Notes under the pieces: model-generated
The model's database searches: none
The model's input: the letters and a program-made list of their open reading frames with translations, nothing else
What the model was told of the DNA's origin: nothing
Assembly: GCF_039908635.1 (NCBI RefSeq)
Contig: NZ_CP150918.1
Location: 1,302,001-1,366,000 of the forward strand
Reading direction: 5' to 3'
Length of the DNA stretch: 64,000 nt
From: Pseudomonas purpurea
GTDB taxonomy: Bacteria > Pseudomonadota > Gammaproteobacteria > Pseudomonadales > Pseudomonadaceae
Made by a program: the position numbers and the translations under genes
Part shown: in pieces, positions 18,313-27,792 of the stretch
Layout of the letters: every line of letters begins with the position of its first letter
Numbering within the stretch: position 1 is the stretch's first letter

Positions 18313-18681
18313 ATGTTCAAAGCCACCCCCAATCCTCCCGAAACCGATCCCGTTTCCCCCTACGCCTCCCTAGATTCAAAAGAACTCCACGCCGCTGCGC
18401 ACCGTGCACTCGATCACTACCTGGTACTGCCCGAAACCAAGGCATTGTTAGCCGACCGCCGTCCCGGCTGCATTTTCGTCATTGCTCCCGACGTCGACTC
18501 TGAAACCCTGCTGGCCCATGCCTGCGAGACCCTCGCCTCGGTCAATGTCATGGCCAGCGACCTGGCATTTGAGCTCGAAGGTCCCAAGCGCAACACCGCA
18601 CTGGCGATTCAGCAGATGATTTCGTTGGCCGAATTGGCGGTGAATCGTGCGCTGGATCACTTCGATCAGCCAGAGACTTAA
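18313..18681 (+). CDS. DUF6124 family protein
   Basis: A 122-aa protein of a small family restricted largely to Pseudomonas. It starts MFKATPNPPETD and contains the conserved helical segments LHAAAHRALDHYL, TLLAHACETLASVNVMASDLAFEL and LAIQQMISLAELAVNRALD. No signal peptide or catalytic motif is visible; it looks like a small helical-bundle cytoplasmic protein. The ATG has AGGAG 8 bases upstream. The gene is bracketed by two nearly identical REPINs and preceded by a hairpin-rich leader. Function is unknown. Confidence 0.85.
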   Translation: MFKATPNPPETDPVSPYASLDSKELHAAAHRALDHYLVLPETKALLADRRPGCIFVIAPDVDSETLLAHACETLASVNVMASDLAFELEGPKRNTALAIQQMISLAELAVNRALDHFDQPET

Positions 18682-18691
18682 GCACCATAGT

Positions 18692-18822
18692 GTGGCGAGG
18701 GAGCTTGCTCCCGCTGGAGCGCGAAGCGCTCCCAAAACAGGCAGTGATAATGTTTCTGAAGGATCTCATTCGCCGGTTTTGGGGCTGCTGCGCAGCCCAG
18801 CGGGAGCAAGCTCCCTCGCCAC
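18692..18822. repeat. REPIN, GTGGCGAGGGAGCTTGCTCCCGCTGG family
   Basis: A 131-base element in the same orientation as the one at 17810-17940 and differing from it at only about five positions. It lies just after the DUF6124 stop codon. Confidence 0.9.
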
Positions 18823-19044
18823 AAATGGTTTCAGCCACCGAGCGATGTATTCCTCAATGGCCAATCCACCACCTGTTTCTACACAAATAGCACTGGCAGC
18901 ACCTGGCTCGTCTGACGGAAAGTAGCCCTCCCAGAGTGCAGACACGCTTTTCGCTCAGGATGAGACGCCGTGCATGACGGCTTATAAAACGCTGCGATCC
19001 CTCGGCTATACTCCCCTCTATTTGAATGGCCTCGAGGAATGACT
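18823..19044 (+). promoter_or_regulatory. Upstream region of the wsp operon
   Basis: Between the REPIN and wspA no gene is seen. GAGGA lies at 19034-19038. A sigma-70-like promoter could not be assigned with confidence; TATACT at 19010-19015 may be a -10 box. Confidence 0.35.
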
Positions 19045-20667
19045 GTGAAGAACTGGACGTTACGCCAACGCATTTTGGCGAGCTTTGCGGTGATTATCGC
19101 GATCATGCTGTTGATGGTCGTGGTGTCGTTTTCTCGGCTGTTGAAGATCGAGTCCAGTGAAGAAAAGGTCCGCACCGACGCGGTTCCCGGGGTGTATTTC
19201 AGCTCGATGATCCGCAGCGCCTGGGTCGACAGTTTTGTCATGACCCAGCAGATCGTCGGCCTTTCAGGGCATCGCGAGATGACCAGCGCCGATCTGGAGT
19301 TGTACAAGAGTTTTGAAGAGCGTTTGAGCCAGGAAATTGCCAACTATCAAGGGACCATTTTCGACCCGGAGGATAAAGCCTCCTTCGACGAGTTCGAGGT
19401 GCGTCACCTGGCCTTCAATAGTGAACTGAAGAACGTCATCGATCTCTATCAGCGCAAAGAGTATGAGCAAGCGCGTGTGGCGCTGGAACAAAAGCTCACG
19501 CCGGCCTGGGTCAGTGGTCGCAAGCAGTTGAACGGCGTGATCGAGCGTAACCGCGCTCAGGCAGAGAACTCCACGTTGGCCATTGGCGATGCGGTCACCG
19601 CGGCCAAGATCAGCATGGGCGTCTCGCTGCTGGTTGCGATCATCGTCGCCAGCCTTTGTGGCCTGTTGCTGATGCGCGCCATCATGGCGCCGATGAATCG
19701 CATTGTGCAGATCCTCGAAATCATGCGCACGGGCGACCTCAGCGGCCGTCTGAACCTTGAGCGCAAGGACGAGTTCGGAGCGGTGGAAACCGGCTTCAAC
19801 GACATGATGACCGAGCTGACGTCGCTGGTGTCCCAGGCCCAGCGCTCATCGGTGCAGGTCACCACGTCGGTGACCGAAATCGCCGCCACGTCCAAGCAGC
19901 AGCAGGCGACCGCCACCGAAACTGCCGCCACCACCACCGAAATCGGCGCGACCTCGCGGGAAATTGCCGCGACGTCCCGCGATCTGGTGCGCACCATGAC
20001 CGAAGTTTCCACCGCCGCCGACCAGGCCTCGGTACTGGCCGGTTCCGGTCAGCAGGGGCTGGCCCGCATGGAAGACACCATGCACTCGGTGATGGGCGCG
20101 GCCGATCTGGTCAACGCCAAACTGGCGATCCTTAACGAGAAGGCCGGCAACATCAACCAGGTAGTGGTGACCATCGTCAAGGTGGCCGACCAGACCAACC
20201 TGCTGTCGCTGAACGCCGCCATCGAGGCCGAGAAGGCCGGTGAATACGGTCGCGGTTTTGCCGTGGTCGCCACCGAAGTGCGGCGTCTGGCGGACCAGAC
20301 TGCCGTGGCCACGTACGACATCGAACAGATGGTGCGCGAGATCCAGTCGGCGGTGTCGGCCGGGGTCATGGGCATGGACAAATTCTCTGAAGAAGTGCGC
20401 CGTGGCATGTCCGAAGTGCAGCAGGTCGGCGAGCAGCTGTCGCAGATCATTCACCAGGTTCAGGCGCTGGCGCCGCGGGTGTTGATGGTCAACGAAGGCA
20501 TGCAGGCCCAGGCCACCGGTGCCGAGCAGATCAACCACGCGCTGGTGCAGTTGGGCGATGCCAGCAGCCAGACCGTCGAGTCCCTGCGCCAGGCCAGTTT
20601 TGCTATCGACGAACTGAGCCAGGTGGCCGTGGGGCTGCGTAGCGGCGTCTCGCGCTTCAAAGTCTGA
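19045..20667 (+). CDS. wspA: Surface-sensing methyl-accepting chemoreceptor WspA
   Basis: About 540 residues. An N-terminal transmembrane helix (ILASFAVIIAIMLLMVVVSF) is followed by a periplasmic four-helix sensor, a second helix (ISMGVSLLVAIIVASLCGLLLM), a HAMP domain and a cytoplasmic coiled-coil signalling domain. The hairpin tip (VADQTNLLSLNAAIEAEKAGEYGRGFAVVATEVR) contacts CheW and CheA partners. There is no C-terminal methyltransferase-tethering pentapeptide. WspA senses surface contact or envelope stress and drives WspE. The GTG at 19045 is 6 bases after GAGGA; the ATG at 19039 is in frame but only touches that site. Stop overlaps wspB start (TGATG). Confidence 0.93.
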   Translation: MKNWTLRQRILASFAVIIAIMLLMVVVSFSRLLKIESSEEKVRTDAVPGVYFSSMIRSAWVDSFVMTQQIVGLSGHREMTSADLELYKSFEERLSQEIANYQGTIFDPEDKASFDEFEVRHLAFNSELKNVIDLYQRKEYEQARVALEQKLTPAWVSGRKQLNGVIERNRAQAENSTLAIGDAVTAAKISMGVSLLVAIIVASLCGLLLMRAIMAPMNRIVQILEIMRTGDLSGRLNLERKDEFGAVETGFNDMMTELTSLVSQAQRSSVQVTTSVTEIAATSKQQQATATETAATTTEIGATSREIAATSRDLVRTMTEVSTAADQASVLAGSGQQGLARMEDTMHSVMGAADLVNAKLAILNEKAGNINQVVVTIVKVADQTNLLSLNAAIEAEKAGEYGRGFAVVATEVRRLADQTAVATYDIEQMVREIQSAVSAGVMGMDKFSEEVRRGMSEVQQVGEQLSQIIHQVQALAPRVLMVNEGMQAQATGAEQINHALVQLGDASSQTVESLRQASFAIDELSQVAVGLRSGVSRFKV

Positions 20668-21191
20668 TGAGCGAACTGTCGGCCAAGCGCGGCTCGAAAC
20701 AGGCACTGTTCCTGGTGTTCCGTATCGGCGAAGAACGGTATGCGCTGCAAGCCACCGAGGTGATCGAAGTGCTGCCGCGCCTGCCATTGAAACCCATCCC
20801 CAGGGCACCGGCCTGGGTGGCGGGGGTGTTTGCCTATCGTGGCGCGGTGGTGCCCGTGATCGACCTCAGTGCGCTGACCTTCGGGCAACCGGCGCAGGCG
20901 CGTACCAGCACCCGGCTGGTGCTGGTGCATTACCGACCGGATGACGCCCTGACTGCACAGCAACTGGGGCTGATTCTTGAGCAGGCGACCGATACCTTGC
21001 GCTGCGCCCCGGAAGATTTTCAGCCTTATGGCCTGGACAACCGTCAGGCACCGTACCTGGGGCCGGTGCGCGAAGACGCGCAGGGGTTGCTGCAATGGGT
21101 ACGAGTGGCGGACTTGCTCGACGCCCAGGTTCGAGCGTTGTTGTTCCCGTCGCCGCCTCTGGACCTGACAGCGCTGGAGGCGCAGCCATGA
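20667..21191 (+). CDS. wspB: CheW-like coupling protein WspB
   Basis: A 174-aa single-domain CheW scaffold (FLVFRIGEERYALQATEVIEVLPRLPLKPIP, then GVFAYRGAVVPVIDLSAL) that links the receptor WspA to the kinase WspE. It is one of two coupling proteins in the operon. Its start codon overlaps the wspA stop and its stop overlaps the wspC start as ATGA, so it is translated in a coupled way. Confidence 0.92.
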   Translation: MSELSAKRGSKQALFLVFRIGEERYALQATEVIEVLPRLPLKPIPRAPAWVAGVFAYRGAVVPVIDLSALTFGQPAQARTSTRLVLVHYRPDDALTAQQLGLILEQATDTLRCAPEDFQPYGLDNRQAPYLGPVREDAQGLLQWVRVADLLDAQVRALLFPSPPLDLTALEAQP

Positions 21192-22462
21192 GCAGCGATC
21201 AGCGGTTTTTCGATTTTCTCAAGGAACGCATCGGCCTGGACGTGGCGTCCGTAGGCCCGGCGATCATCGAGCGGGCGGTCCGCCAGCGCAGCACCACCCA
21301 CCGTGCAATGAGCGCCGATGAGTATTGGCACCTCCTGCAAGGGTCGGGCGACGAACAACAGGCGTTGATCGAAGCGGTGATCGTCCCGGAAACCTGGTTT
21401 TTCCGTTACCCGGAATCGTTCGCCACCCTGGCGAAACTGGCGAGCAAGCGCCTGGCTGAAATCAAGGGCATGCGCGCCCTGCGAATCCTCAGCCTGCCTT
21501 GTTCCACCGGCGAAGAGCCGTACTCCATCGCCATGGCCTTGTTCGATGCAGGGCTCGCACCGCATCAGTTCAAGGTCGACGGGCTGGATGTCAGCCCGCT
21601 GTCGGTGGAGCGCGCCAAGCGTGCGCTGTACGGCAAGAACTCCTTTCGCGGGCAAGTCACGGACTTTCGCGAGCGTCACTTCAGCGTCGAAGAAGACGGC
21701 GATCGTCTCAGCGAAAGGGTGCGCGAGCAGGTGCGTTTGCAGGTCGGCAATCTGCTGGACCCAACGCTTCTGGCCAACGAGCCGGCCTATGATTTTGTGT
21801 TCTGCCGCAACCTGCTGATCTATTTCGATCAGCCGACTCAGCAGCAAGTCTTCGAAGTGCTCAAGCGCCTGACCCATGTCGACGGTGTGCTGTTTATCGG
21901 CCCGGCCGAGGGCAGTTTGCTGGGCCGCTTGGGCATGCGCTCGATCGGTATCCCCCAGTCGTTCGCGTTCAGCCGCCATAGCGAGCCTGAGCCCGAACCG
22001 CTGCCGGGTTTCGTGGCGCCGCCCCTGCCGGTACGCCAACCGGTGCGCAGCGTGACGCCGCCCGTGCGCAACCGGCCCTTTTCCACACTCGCTCCCGTGC
22101 CCGCGCTGAACCGTGCGCCAGCACCTGCCAGCGATGCGGCGACCCTGCTCGCGAGCATTGCCGCGTTGGCCAACGAAGGTAAAAGCGCCGACGCGCGCGC
22201 CGCGTGTGAGCAGTACCTGCGTAGCCACGAGCCGGTGGCCCAGGTGTTTTATTGGTTGGGCCTGCTCAGCGATGTCGCGGGCAGTGCACTCGAGGCTCAA
22301 GGTTTTTATCGCAAGGCCCTGTATCTGGAACCCCAGCACCCGGAAGCCCTGATGCACCTGGCGGCGTTGCTGGCGTCCCAGGGTGATGCCGCGGGGGCCC
22401 GTCGCTTGCAAGAACGCGCCGCCCGCAGTGAACGCACCGCTGACAGTGAGCGCAAACGATGA
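21188..22462 (+). CDS. wspC: CheR-type methyltransferase WspC
   Basis: A 424-aa protein. Residues 1-260 form the CheR S-adenosylmethionine-dependent methyltransferase that methylates glutamates of WspA and raises kinase output (LSLPCSTGEEPYSIAMAL for cofactor binding, FDFVFCRNLLIYF-type core as YDFVFCRNLLIYFDQ). A proline-rich linker of about 60 residues leads to C-terminal TPR-like repeats (FYWLGLLSDVAGSALEAQGFYRKALYLEPQHPEALMHLA). The ATG at 21188 overlaps the wspB stop; the stop overlaps the wspD start as ATGA. Confidence 0.92.
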   Translation: MSSDQRFFDFLKERIGLDVASVGPAIIERAVRQRSTTHRAMSADEYWHLLQGSGDEQQALIEAVIVPETWFFRYPESFATLAKLASKRLAEIKGMRALRILSLPCSTGEEPYSIAMALFDAGLAPHQFKVDGLDVSPLSVERAKRALYGKNSFRGQVTDFRERHFSVEEDGDRLSERVREQVRLQVGNLLDPTLLANEPAYDFVFCRNLLIYFDQPTQQQVFEVLKRLTHVDGVLFIGPAEGSLLGRLGMRSIGIPQSFAFSRHSEPEPEPLPGFVAPPLPVRQPVRSVTPPVRNRPFSTLAPVPALNRAPAPASDAATLLASIAALANEGKSADARAACEQYLRSHEPVAQVFYWLGLLSDVAGSALEAQGFYRKALYLEPQHPEALMHLAALLASQGDAAGARRLQERAARSERTADSERKR

Positions 22463-23142
22463 TCGGTTCTGTTTCGTTGAACGTCACCCATGACGATGCC
22501 CAGGCCATCGACGACTGCTGGAACCGTATCGGCATCCACGGTGATCAGTCGTGCCCGCTGCTGACCGAACACATTCATTGCCGCAACTGCGCGGTGTATT
22601 CCGCCGCTGCCACGCGTTTGCTCGACCGCTATGCCTTGCAGCAGGACGACCGCGTCCAGGTGTCGGCCGCTGTCGAAGCCGATGTGGCGACCCGCTCACT
22701 GCTGATGTTTCGCCTGGGCGAGGAATGGTTGGGGCTGGCCACGCGCACCCTGGTGGAAGTGGCGCCGTTGCAACCGATCCACTCCTTGCCGCATCAGCGC
22801 TCGCGGGCGTTGCTGGGCGTCGCGAACGTGCGGGGTGCGCTGGTAGCGTGCCTGTCGCTGGTCGAACTGCTTGGGCTTGAGGCGACCGACAGCGTTGCCA
22901 CGGGCCTGCGAGTGATGCCACGCATGCTGATTATTGCCGCCCACGGTGGCCCGGTGGTGGTGCCGGTGGATGAGGTCGACGGGATTCATGCCATTGACGA
23001 GCGCATCCTCGACGCGGCGTCCCGCTCCGGCACCCAGGCCAGTGCCAAATACACCCGTGGCGTGTTGCCGTTCAAGGGGCGCAGCCTGCGCTGGCTGGAT
23101 GAAGAGCAATTGCTGTCCGCCGTGACTCGGAGCCTGACATGA
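22459..23142 (+). CDS. wspD: CheW-like coupling protein WspD
   Basis: A 227-aa CheW family protein with an extra N-terminal segment of about 75 residues that contains a short cysteine-rich stretch (CPLLTEHIHCRNC), followed by the coupling domain (MFRLGEEWLGLATRTLVEVAPLQPIHSLP, GVANVRGALVACLSLVELL). The N-terminal C...HxxC-like pattern is characteristic of WspD and its role is not clear. It overlaps wspC and wspE by 4 bases at each end (ATGA). Confidence 0.92.
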   Translation: MIGSVSLNVTHDDAQAIDDCWNRIGIHGDQSCPLLTEHIHCRNCAVYSAAATRLLDRYALQQDDRVQVSAAVEADVATRSLLMFRLGEEWLGLATRTLVEVAPLQPIHSLPHQRSRALLGVANVRGALVACLSLVELLGLEATDSVATGLRVMPRMLIIAAHGGPVVVPVDEVDGIHAIDERILDAASRSGTQASAKYTRGVLPFKGRSLRWLDEEQLLSAVTRSLT

Positions 23143-25436
23143 CCCCCGATCAAATGCGCGACGCATCGTTGCTGGAACTGTTCAGCCTGGAGGCCGAGGC
23201 CCAGACCCAGGTGCTGAGCGCAGGCCTGCTGGCGCTGGAGCGCGACCCGACTCAGGCCGATCACCTTGAGGCCTGCATGCGCGCCGCGCATTCGCTCAAG
23301 GGCGCCGCGCGGATTGTCGGCGTAGACGCCGGGGTCAGCGTCGCTCATGTGATGGAAGATTGCCTGGTCAGTGCCCAGGAAGGTCGCCTGCGCCTGCAAG
23401 CCGAACACATCGATGCCTTGCTGCAAGGCACCGATTTGCTGATGCGTATCGCGACCCCCGGCACCGAGGTCGGCGCGGCTGCAATCGAGGCCTACGTGGC
23501 GTTGATGGCGCAGTTGCTCGATCCATCGGCCGTGGTGGCTGCGGCGTCGATCATCGAGACGTTTGCCCCGGTGATGGCCGAGTTGCAGCTCACGGCCCCC
23601 GAGATTGAGCACGACACCCTGGCTGCGATACCGGAACCCGCCAGCGTTATTGAAGCAGCGGGCAAGGCCAGGCGGGTCACCGAGGGGGGCGAGCGGGTGT
23701 TGCGGGTGACCGCCGAACGCTTGAACAGCCTGCTCGACTTGTCGAGCAAGTCGCTGGTCGAAACCCAGCGACTCAAACCTTACCTCGCGACCCTGCAACG
23801 CCTCAAACGCATGCAGAGCAACAGCCTGCGGGCCCTGGAAAACCTTAACGTGCACCTCAAGGAGCACGCGTTGAGCCTTGAGGCCCAGGAATCCCTGAAC
23901 GATGCCCGGCGCTTGCTGGCCGAGTCCCAGCAGGTGCTGGCGGAGAAAACCGCCGAGCTCGACGAGTTTGGCTGGCACGCCAGTCAACGCGCACAGGTGC
24001 TGTACGACACCGCGCTGGCCTGTCGCATGCGGCCCTTTGCCGATGTGCTGGCCGGGCAGGTGCGCATGGTCCGCGACCTGGGTCGCAGCCTGGGTAAACA
24101 GGTGCGGCTGGAGGTCGAAGGCGAAAAGACTCAGGTCGATCGCGACGTGCTGGAAAAGCTCGAAGCACCGCTGACTCACTTGCTGCGCAACGCGGTCGAC
24201 CACGGCATCGAAATGCCCGAGCAGCGCCTGCTGGCCGGCAAACCCGCCGAAGGCCTGATCCGCCTGCGAGCCTCGCACCAGGCCGGGTTGCTGGTGCTGG
24301 AACTCAGCGACGACGGCAACGGCGTTGACCTGGAACAGGTGCGTCGCAGCATCGTCGAGCGTCAGTTGTCGCCCGCCGAGACGGCGGCGCAACTGAGCGA
24401 AGAAGAGCTGCTGACCTTTCTGTTCCTGCCCGGGTTCAGCCTGCGCGACAAGGTCACTGAGGTGTCCGGGCGCGGTGTCGGCCTGGATGCAGTCCAGCAC
24501 ATGGTCCGCCAGTTGCGCGGGGCGGTGGTGCTGGAGCAGGTGGCGGGCAAGGGCAGTCACTTTCATCTCGAAGTGCCGTTGACGCTGTCGGTGGTGCGCA
24601 GCCTGGTGGTCGAGGTCGGCGAGGAGGCTTACGCGTTTCCGCTGGCCCACATCGAACGGATGTGCGACCTGGAGCCTGACGACATCGTTCAGGTCGAGGG
24701 CCGTCAGCATTTCTGGCACGAGGGCCGGCATGTCGGCCTGGTGGCCGCCAGTCAATTGTTGCAGCGCCCAGCGAGCCAGACCCCGCAGGCGACCCTCAAA
24801 GTGGTGGTCATTCGCGAGCGCGATGCGGTGTATGGCGTGGCGGTGGAGCGGTTTGTCGGCGAGCGCACGCTGGTGGTGCTGCCGCTGGATGAGCGCCTGG
24901 GCAAGGTGCAGGACATTTCCGCCGGGGCCTTGCTCGATGATGGCTCCGTGGTACTGATCGTCGATGTCGAAGACATGCTGCGTTCGGTAGACAAACTGCT
25001 CAATACCGGGCGTCTGGAGCGCATTTCCCGCCAGAGCCAGCAGGCCGCGCACGTAGCCCGCAAGCGGATTCTGGTGGTCGACGACTCGCTGACGGTGCGC
25101 GAATTGCAGCGCAAGCTGTTGCTCAATCGCGGCTATGACGTGGCGGTGGCCGTGGACGGCATGGATGGCTGGAACGCCCTGCGTGCCGAGGATTTCGACC
25201 TGCTGATCACCGACATCGACATGCCGCGCATGGACGGCATCGAATTGGTGACGTTGCTGCGTCGCGACAACCGTTTGCAATCGCTGCCGGTGATGGTGGT
25301 GTCCTACAAGGACCGCGAAGAAGATCGCCGCCGTGGACTGGACGCCGGAGCCGACTATTATCTAGCCAAAGCCAGTTTTCATGACGACGCCCTGCTTGAT
25401 GCAGTGGTTGAGCTCATAGGAGGAGCGCGGGCATGA
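23139..25436 (+). CDS. wspE: Hybrid CheA-type histidine kinase WspE
   Basis: A 765-aa kinase-receiver hybrid. The N-terminal HPt domain has the phosphorylated histidine in CMRAAHSLKGAARIVG. The ATPase part shows the N box (LTHLLRNAVDHGIEMPE), the G boxes (LELSDDGNGVDLE and GRGVGLDAVQHM), then a CheW-like domain, then a C-terminal receiver domain from about residue 645 (ILVVDDSLTVRELQRKLL with the phospho-aspartate in LITDIDMPRMDG). It phosphorylates WspR and WspF. Overlaps both neighbours by ATGA. Confidence 0.94.
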   Translation: MTPDQMRDASLLELFSLEAEAQTQVLSAGLLALERDPTQADHLEACMRAAHSLKGAARIVGVDAGVSVAHVMEDCLVSAQEGRLRLQAEHIDALLQGTDLLMRIATPGTEVGAAAIEAYVALMAQLLDPSAVVAAASIIETFAPVMAELQLTAPEIEHDTLAAIPEPASVIEAAGKARRVTEGGERVLRVTAERLNSLLDLSSKSLVETQRLKPYLATLQRLKRMQSNSLRALENLNVHLKEHALSLEAQESLNDARRLLAESQQVLAEKTAELDEFGWHASQRAQVLYDTALACRMRPFADVLAGQVRMVRDLGRSLGKQVRLEVEGEKTQVDRDVLEKLEAPLTHLLRNAVDHGIEMPEQRLLAGKPAEGLIRLRASHQAGLLVLELSDDGNGVDLEQVRRSIVERQLSPAETAAQLSEEELLTFLFLPGFSLRDKVTEVSGRGVGLDAVQHMVRQLRGAVVLEQVAGKGSHFHLEVPLTLSVVRSLVVEVGEEAYAFPLAHIERMCDLEPDDIVQVEGRQHFWHEGRHVGLVAASQLLQRPASQTPQATLKVVVIRERDAVYGVAVERFVGERTLVVLPLDERLGKVQDISAGALLDDGSVVLIVDVEDMLRSVDKLLNTGRLERISRQSQQAAHVARKRILVVDDSLTVRELQRKLLLNRGYDVAVAVDGMDGWNALRAEDFDLLITDIDMPRMDGIELVTLLRRDNRLQSLPVMVVSYKDREEDRRRGLDAGADYYLAKASFHDDALLDAVVELIGGARA

Positions 25437-26443
25437 AGATCGCTATCGTCAACGACATGCCCATGGCCGTCGAGGCCTTGCGCCGGGCACTGGCATTTGA
25501 GCCGGCGCATCAGGTGGTGTGGGTGGCGAGCAATGGCCTTGAAGCGGTGCAGCGTTGCACCGAGCTGACCCCGGACCTGATTCTGATGGACCTGATCATG
25601 CCCGTGATGGACGGCGTGGAGGCGACCCGGCGGATCATGGCCGACACCCCGTGTGCCATCGTCATCGTGACCGTTGACCGTGAGCAGAACGTCCACCGGG
25701 TGTTCGAGGCCATGGGCCACGGCGCGCTCGATGTGGTCGACACTCCGGCACTTGGCGCGGGGGACCCGAAGGACGCGGCGGCGCCGCTGCTGCGCAAGAT
25801 CCTTAATATTGGCTGGCTGATCGGTGAGCACGGTAATCGCGTGCGTTCGGCGCCCGTGACCCTGCGCAGCATGGGCCAGCGGCGCAGCCTGGTGGCCATC
25901 GGTTCGTCTGCGGGTGGTCCGGCGGCCCTTGAGGTTTTGCTCAAAGGCTTGCCGCGCGATTTCTCGGCGGCGATTGTGCTGGTCCAGCACGTCGACCAGG
26001 TGTTTGCCGCCGGCATGGCCGAATGGCTCAGCAGTTCCTGCGGCCTCAAGGTACGCCTGGCCCGGGAGGGCGAGCCGCCGCAAAGCGGTACGGTGTTGCT
26101 TGCGGGCACCAATCACCATATACGTCTGTTGAAGAATGGCACGCTGGCGTACACCGCCGAGCCGGTCAACGAGATCTATCGGCCCTCGATCGATGTGTTT
26201 TTCGAAAGTGTGGCCAGTTACTGGAATGGCGATGCGGTCGGCGTACTGCTGACGGGCATGGGCCGCGATGGCGCACAGGGATTGAAACTGATGCGTCAGC
26301 AAGGGTATTTGACCATTGCGCAAGATCAGCACAGCAGTGCGGTGTACGGCATGCCGAAAGCCGCTGCGGCCATCGATGCCGCAGTGGAAATTCGCCCACT
26401 GGACAAGATTGCGCCACGATTGCTGGAGATATTCGCCAAATGA
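25433..26443 (+). CDS. wspF: CheB-type methylesterase WspF
   Basis: A 336-aa response regulator methylesterase that removes methyl groups from WspA and damps the pathway; loss-of-function mutations give the wrinkly phenotype. The N-terminal receiver carries its aspartate in LILMDLIMPVMDG. The C-terminal esterase has the Ser-His-Asp triad in AIGSSAGGPAAL, VLVQHVDQVF and GMGRDGAQG. No lesion is visible, so the allele looks functional. The start overlaps the wspE stop (ATGA). A gap of 49 bases follows before wspR. Confidence 0.94.
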   Translation: MKIAIVNDMPMAVEALRRALAFEPAHQVVWVASNGLEAVQRCTELTPDLILMDLIMPVMDGVEATRRIMADTPCAIVIVTVDREQNVHRVFEAMGHGALDVVDTPALGAGDPKDAAAPLLRKILNIGWLIGEHGNRVRSAPVTLRSMGQRRSLVAIGSSAGGPAALEVLLKGLPRDFSAAIVLVQHVDQVFAAGMAEWLSSSCGLKVRLAREGEPPQSGTVLLAGTNHHIRLLKNGTLAYTAEPVNEIYRPSIDVFFESVASYWNGDAVGVLLTGMGRDGAQGLKLMRQQGYLTIAQDQHSSAVYGMPKAAAAIDAAVEIRPLDKIAPRLLEIFAK

Positions 26444-26492
26444 CGCTCATCATCCGCTGTCCTGGCTCAGGTAGAAATTCAGGTGATCGCAC

Positions 26493-27494
26493 ATGAATGA
26501 TTTACAGCTCGACGATTTCAAAACCGATGAAAATGCCGCGATGGTGCTGCTGGTCGATGACCAGGCAATGATCGGTGAGGCGGTTCGCCGCGGGTTGTCG
26601 AACGAGGAAAACATCGACTTCCATTTCTGTGCCGACCCGCATCAGGCGGTTGCCCAGGCTGTCCGCATCAAGCCGACGGTGATCCTCCAGGACTTGGTCA
26701 TGCCGGGGCTGGACGGCCTGACGTTGGTGCGCGAGTACCGCAATCACCCGGCCACCAAGGACATTCCGATCATCGTCCTGTCGACCAAGGAAGACCCGCT
26801 GATCAAGAGCGCGGCATTCGCGGCGGGTGCCAACGATTACCTGGTCAAGCTGCCGGACACCATCGAGCTGGTGGCCCGCATTCGCTATCACTCCCGTTCC
26901 TACATGACCCTGTTGCAGCGCGATGCGGCCTACCGGGCGCTGCGTGTCAGCCAGCAGCAGTTGCTCGACACCAACCTGGTGCTGCAACGGCTGATGAACT
27001 CCGACGGCCTGACCGGGCTGTCGAACCGCCGGCATTTCGACGAGTACCTGGAACTGGAGTGGAGAAGGGCGCAGCGCGATCAGATACAGCTGTCGTTGCT
27101 GATGATCGATGTCGACTACTTCAAGTCCTACAACGACAGCTTCGGCCATCTGGCGGGCGATGAAGCCCTGCGCAAGGTCGCCGATACGATCCGCGACGCC
27201 AGCAGCCGACCCTCGGACCTGCCCGCGCGGTACGGTGGCGAGGAATTTGTCCTGGTGCTGCCCAACACCTCGCCGGGCGGTGCACGGCTGGTGGCGGAAA
27301 AGCTCCGTCAGACCGTGGCCGCGCTGAACATTCCGCACGTCTACCCGGCCGAGGGTGCCAGCCTGACCATCAGCATCGGGCTCTCGACCATGACGCCGCA
27401 GTCGGGCAGTGATTGCCGGCAATTGATCTCGGCGGCAGACAAGGGCCTGTACCTGGCCAAGAACAATGGGCGCAATCAGGTGAGGGTTGAGTGA
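26493..27494 (+). CDS. wspR: Response regulator diguanylate cyclase WspR
   Basis: A 333-aa output protein that makes cyclic di-GMP. The receiver domain has its aspartate in [14 protein letters not shown] helical stalk leads to a GGDEF domain whose active site reads RYGGEEF. An inhibitory I-site RxxD is present as RPSD, exactly five residues before GGEEF, so product feedback should operate. The gene is the last of the operon and the only one not overlapping its neighbour; AGGTGA stands about 8 bases before its ATG. Confidence 0.95.
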   Translation: MNDLQLDDFKTDENAAMVLLVDDQAMIGEAVRRGLSNEENIDFHFCADPHQAVAQAVRIKPTVILQDLVMPGLDGLTLVREYRNHPATKDIPIIVLSTKEDPLIKSAAFAAGANDYLVKLPDTIELVARIRYHSRSYMTLLQRDAAYRALRVSQQQLLDTNLVLQRLMNSDGLTGLSNRRHFDEYLELEWRRAQRDQIQLSLLMIDVDYFKSYNDSFGHLAGDEALRKVADTIRDASSRPSDLPARYGGEEFVLVLPNTSPGGARLVAEKLRQTVAALNIPHVYPAEGASLTISIGLSTMTPQSGSDCRQLISAADKGLYLAKNNGRNQVRVE

Positions 27495-27517
27495 AATTCA
27501 GGATCGACCCTTCACTG

Positions 27518-27664
27518 CCCTCTCCCCACGAGGGAGAGGGGGAAAGGGAGCCGATCTCTCTGTTTTTCAGATCCTGAGTTCGACTCGTAATGGCAGGTCG
27601 CAGTATTTCGCCAAAACACCTCGGTCAGTCCCCTCGCCCCTCTGGGAGAGGGTTAGGGTGAGGG
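27518..27664. repeat. Paired CCCTCTCCC-type palindromes
   Basis: Two hairpin units, CCCTCTCCC-cacg-GGGAGAGGG near 27518-27540 and CCCCTCGCCCCTCTGGGAGAGGGTTAGGGTGAGGGG at 27630-27664, enclose about 90 bases. This is a third repeat family, different from the two REPIN families, filling most of the wspR-prfB interval. It may also end wsp transcription. Confidence 0.6.
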
Positions 27665-27792
27665 GAGCGATCTCAAGCCAGACAAGGAACCTCAATCCAT
27701 TCGCCCCTAAAGCCGCCAGGCGGGCTGCCGTGACAGCCTGATTACGTTATACTCGCCGGCTTTCAAAAGTTCGCCAACGAGTGCTGCCCGCC

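Noticed and set aside
22986-25280. Very long minus-strand frame (764 codons) opposite wspE
   Set aside because: wspE is unmistakable on the plus strand; the antisense sequence is rich in His, Gln and Arg without domains.
23139-27494. A second chemotaxis (flagellar) system
   Set aside because: All components match the Wsp arrangement with WspR as output; there are no cheY, cheZ or flagellar genes nearby.
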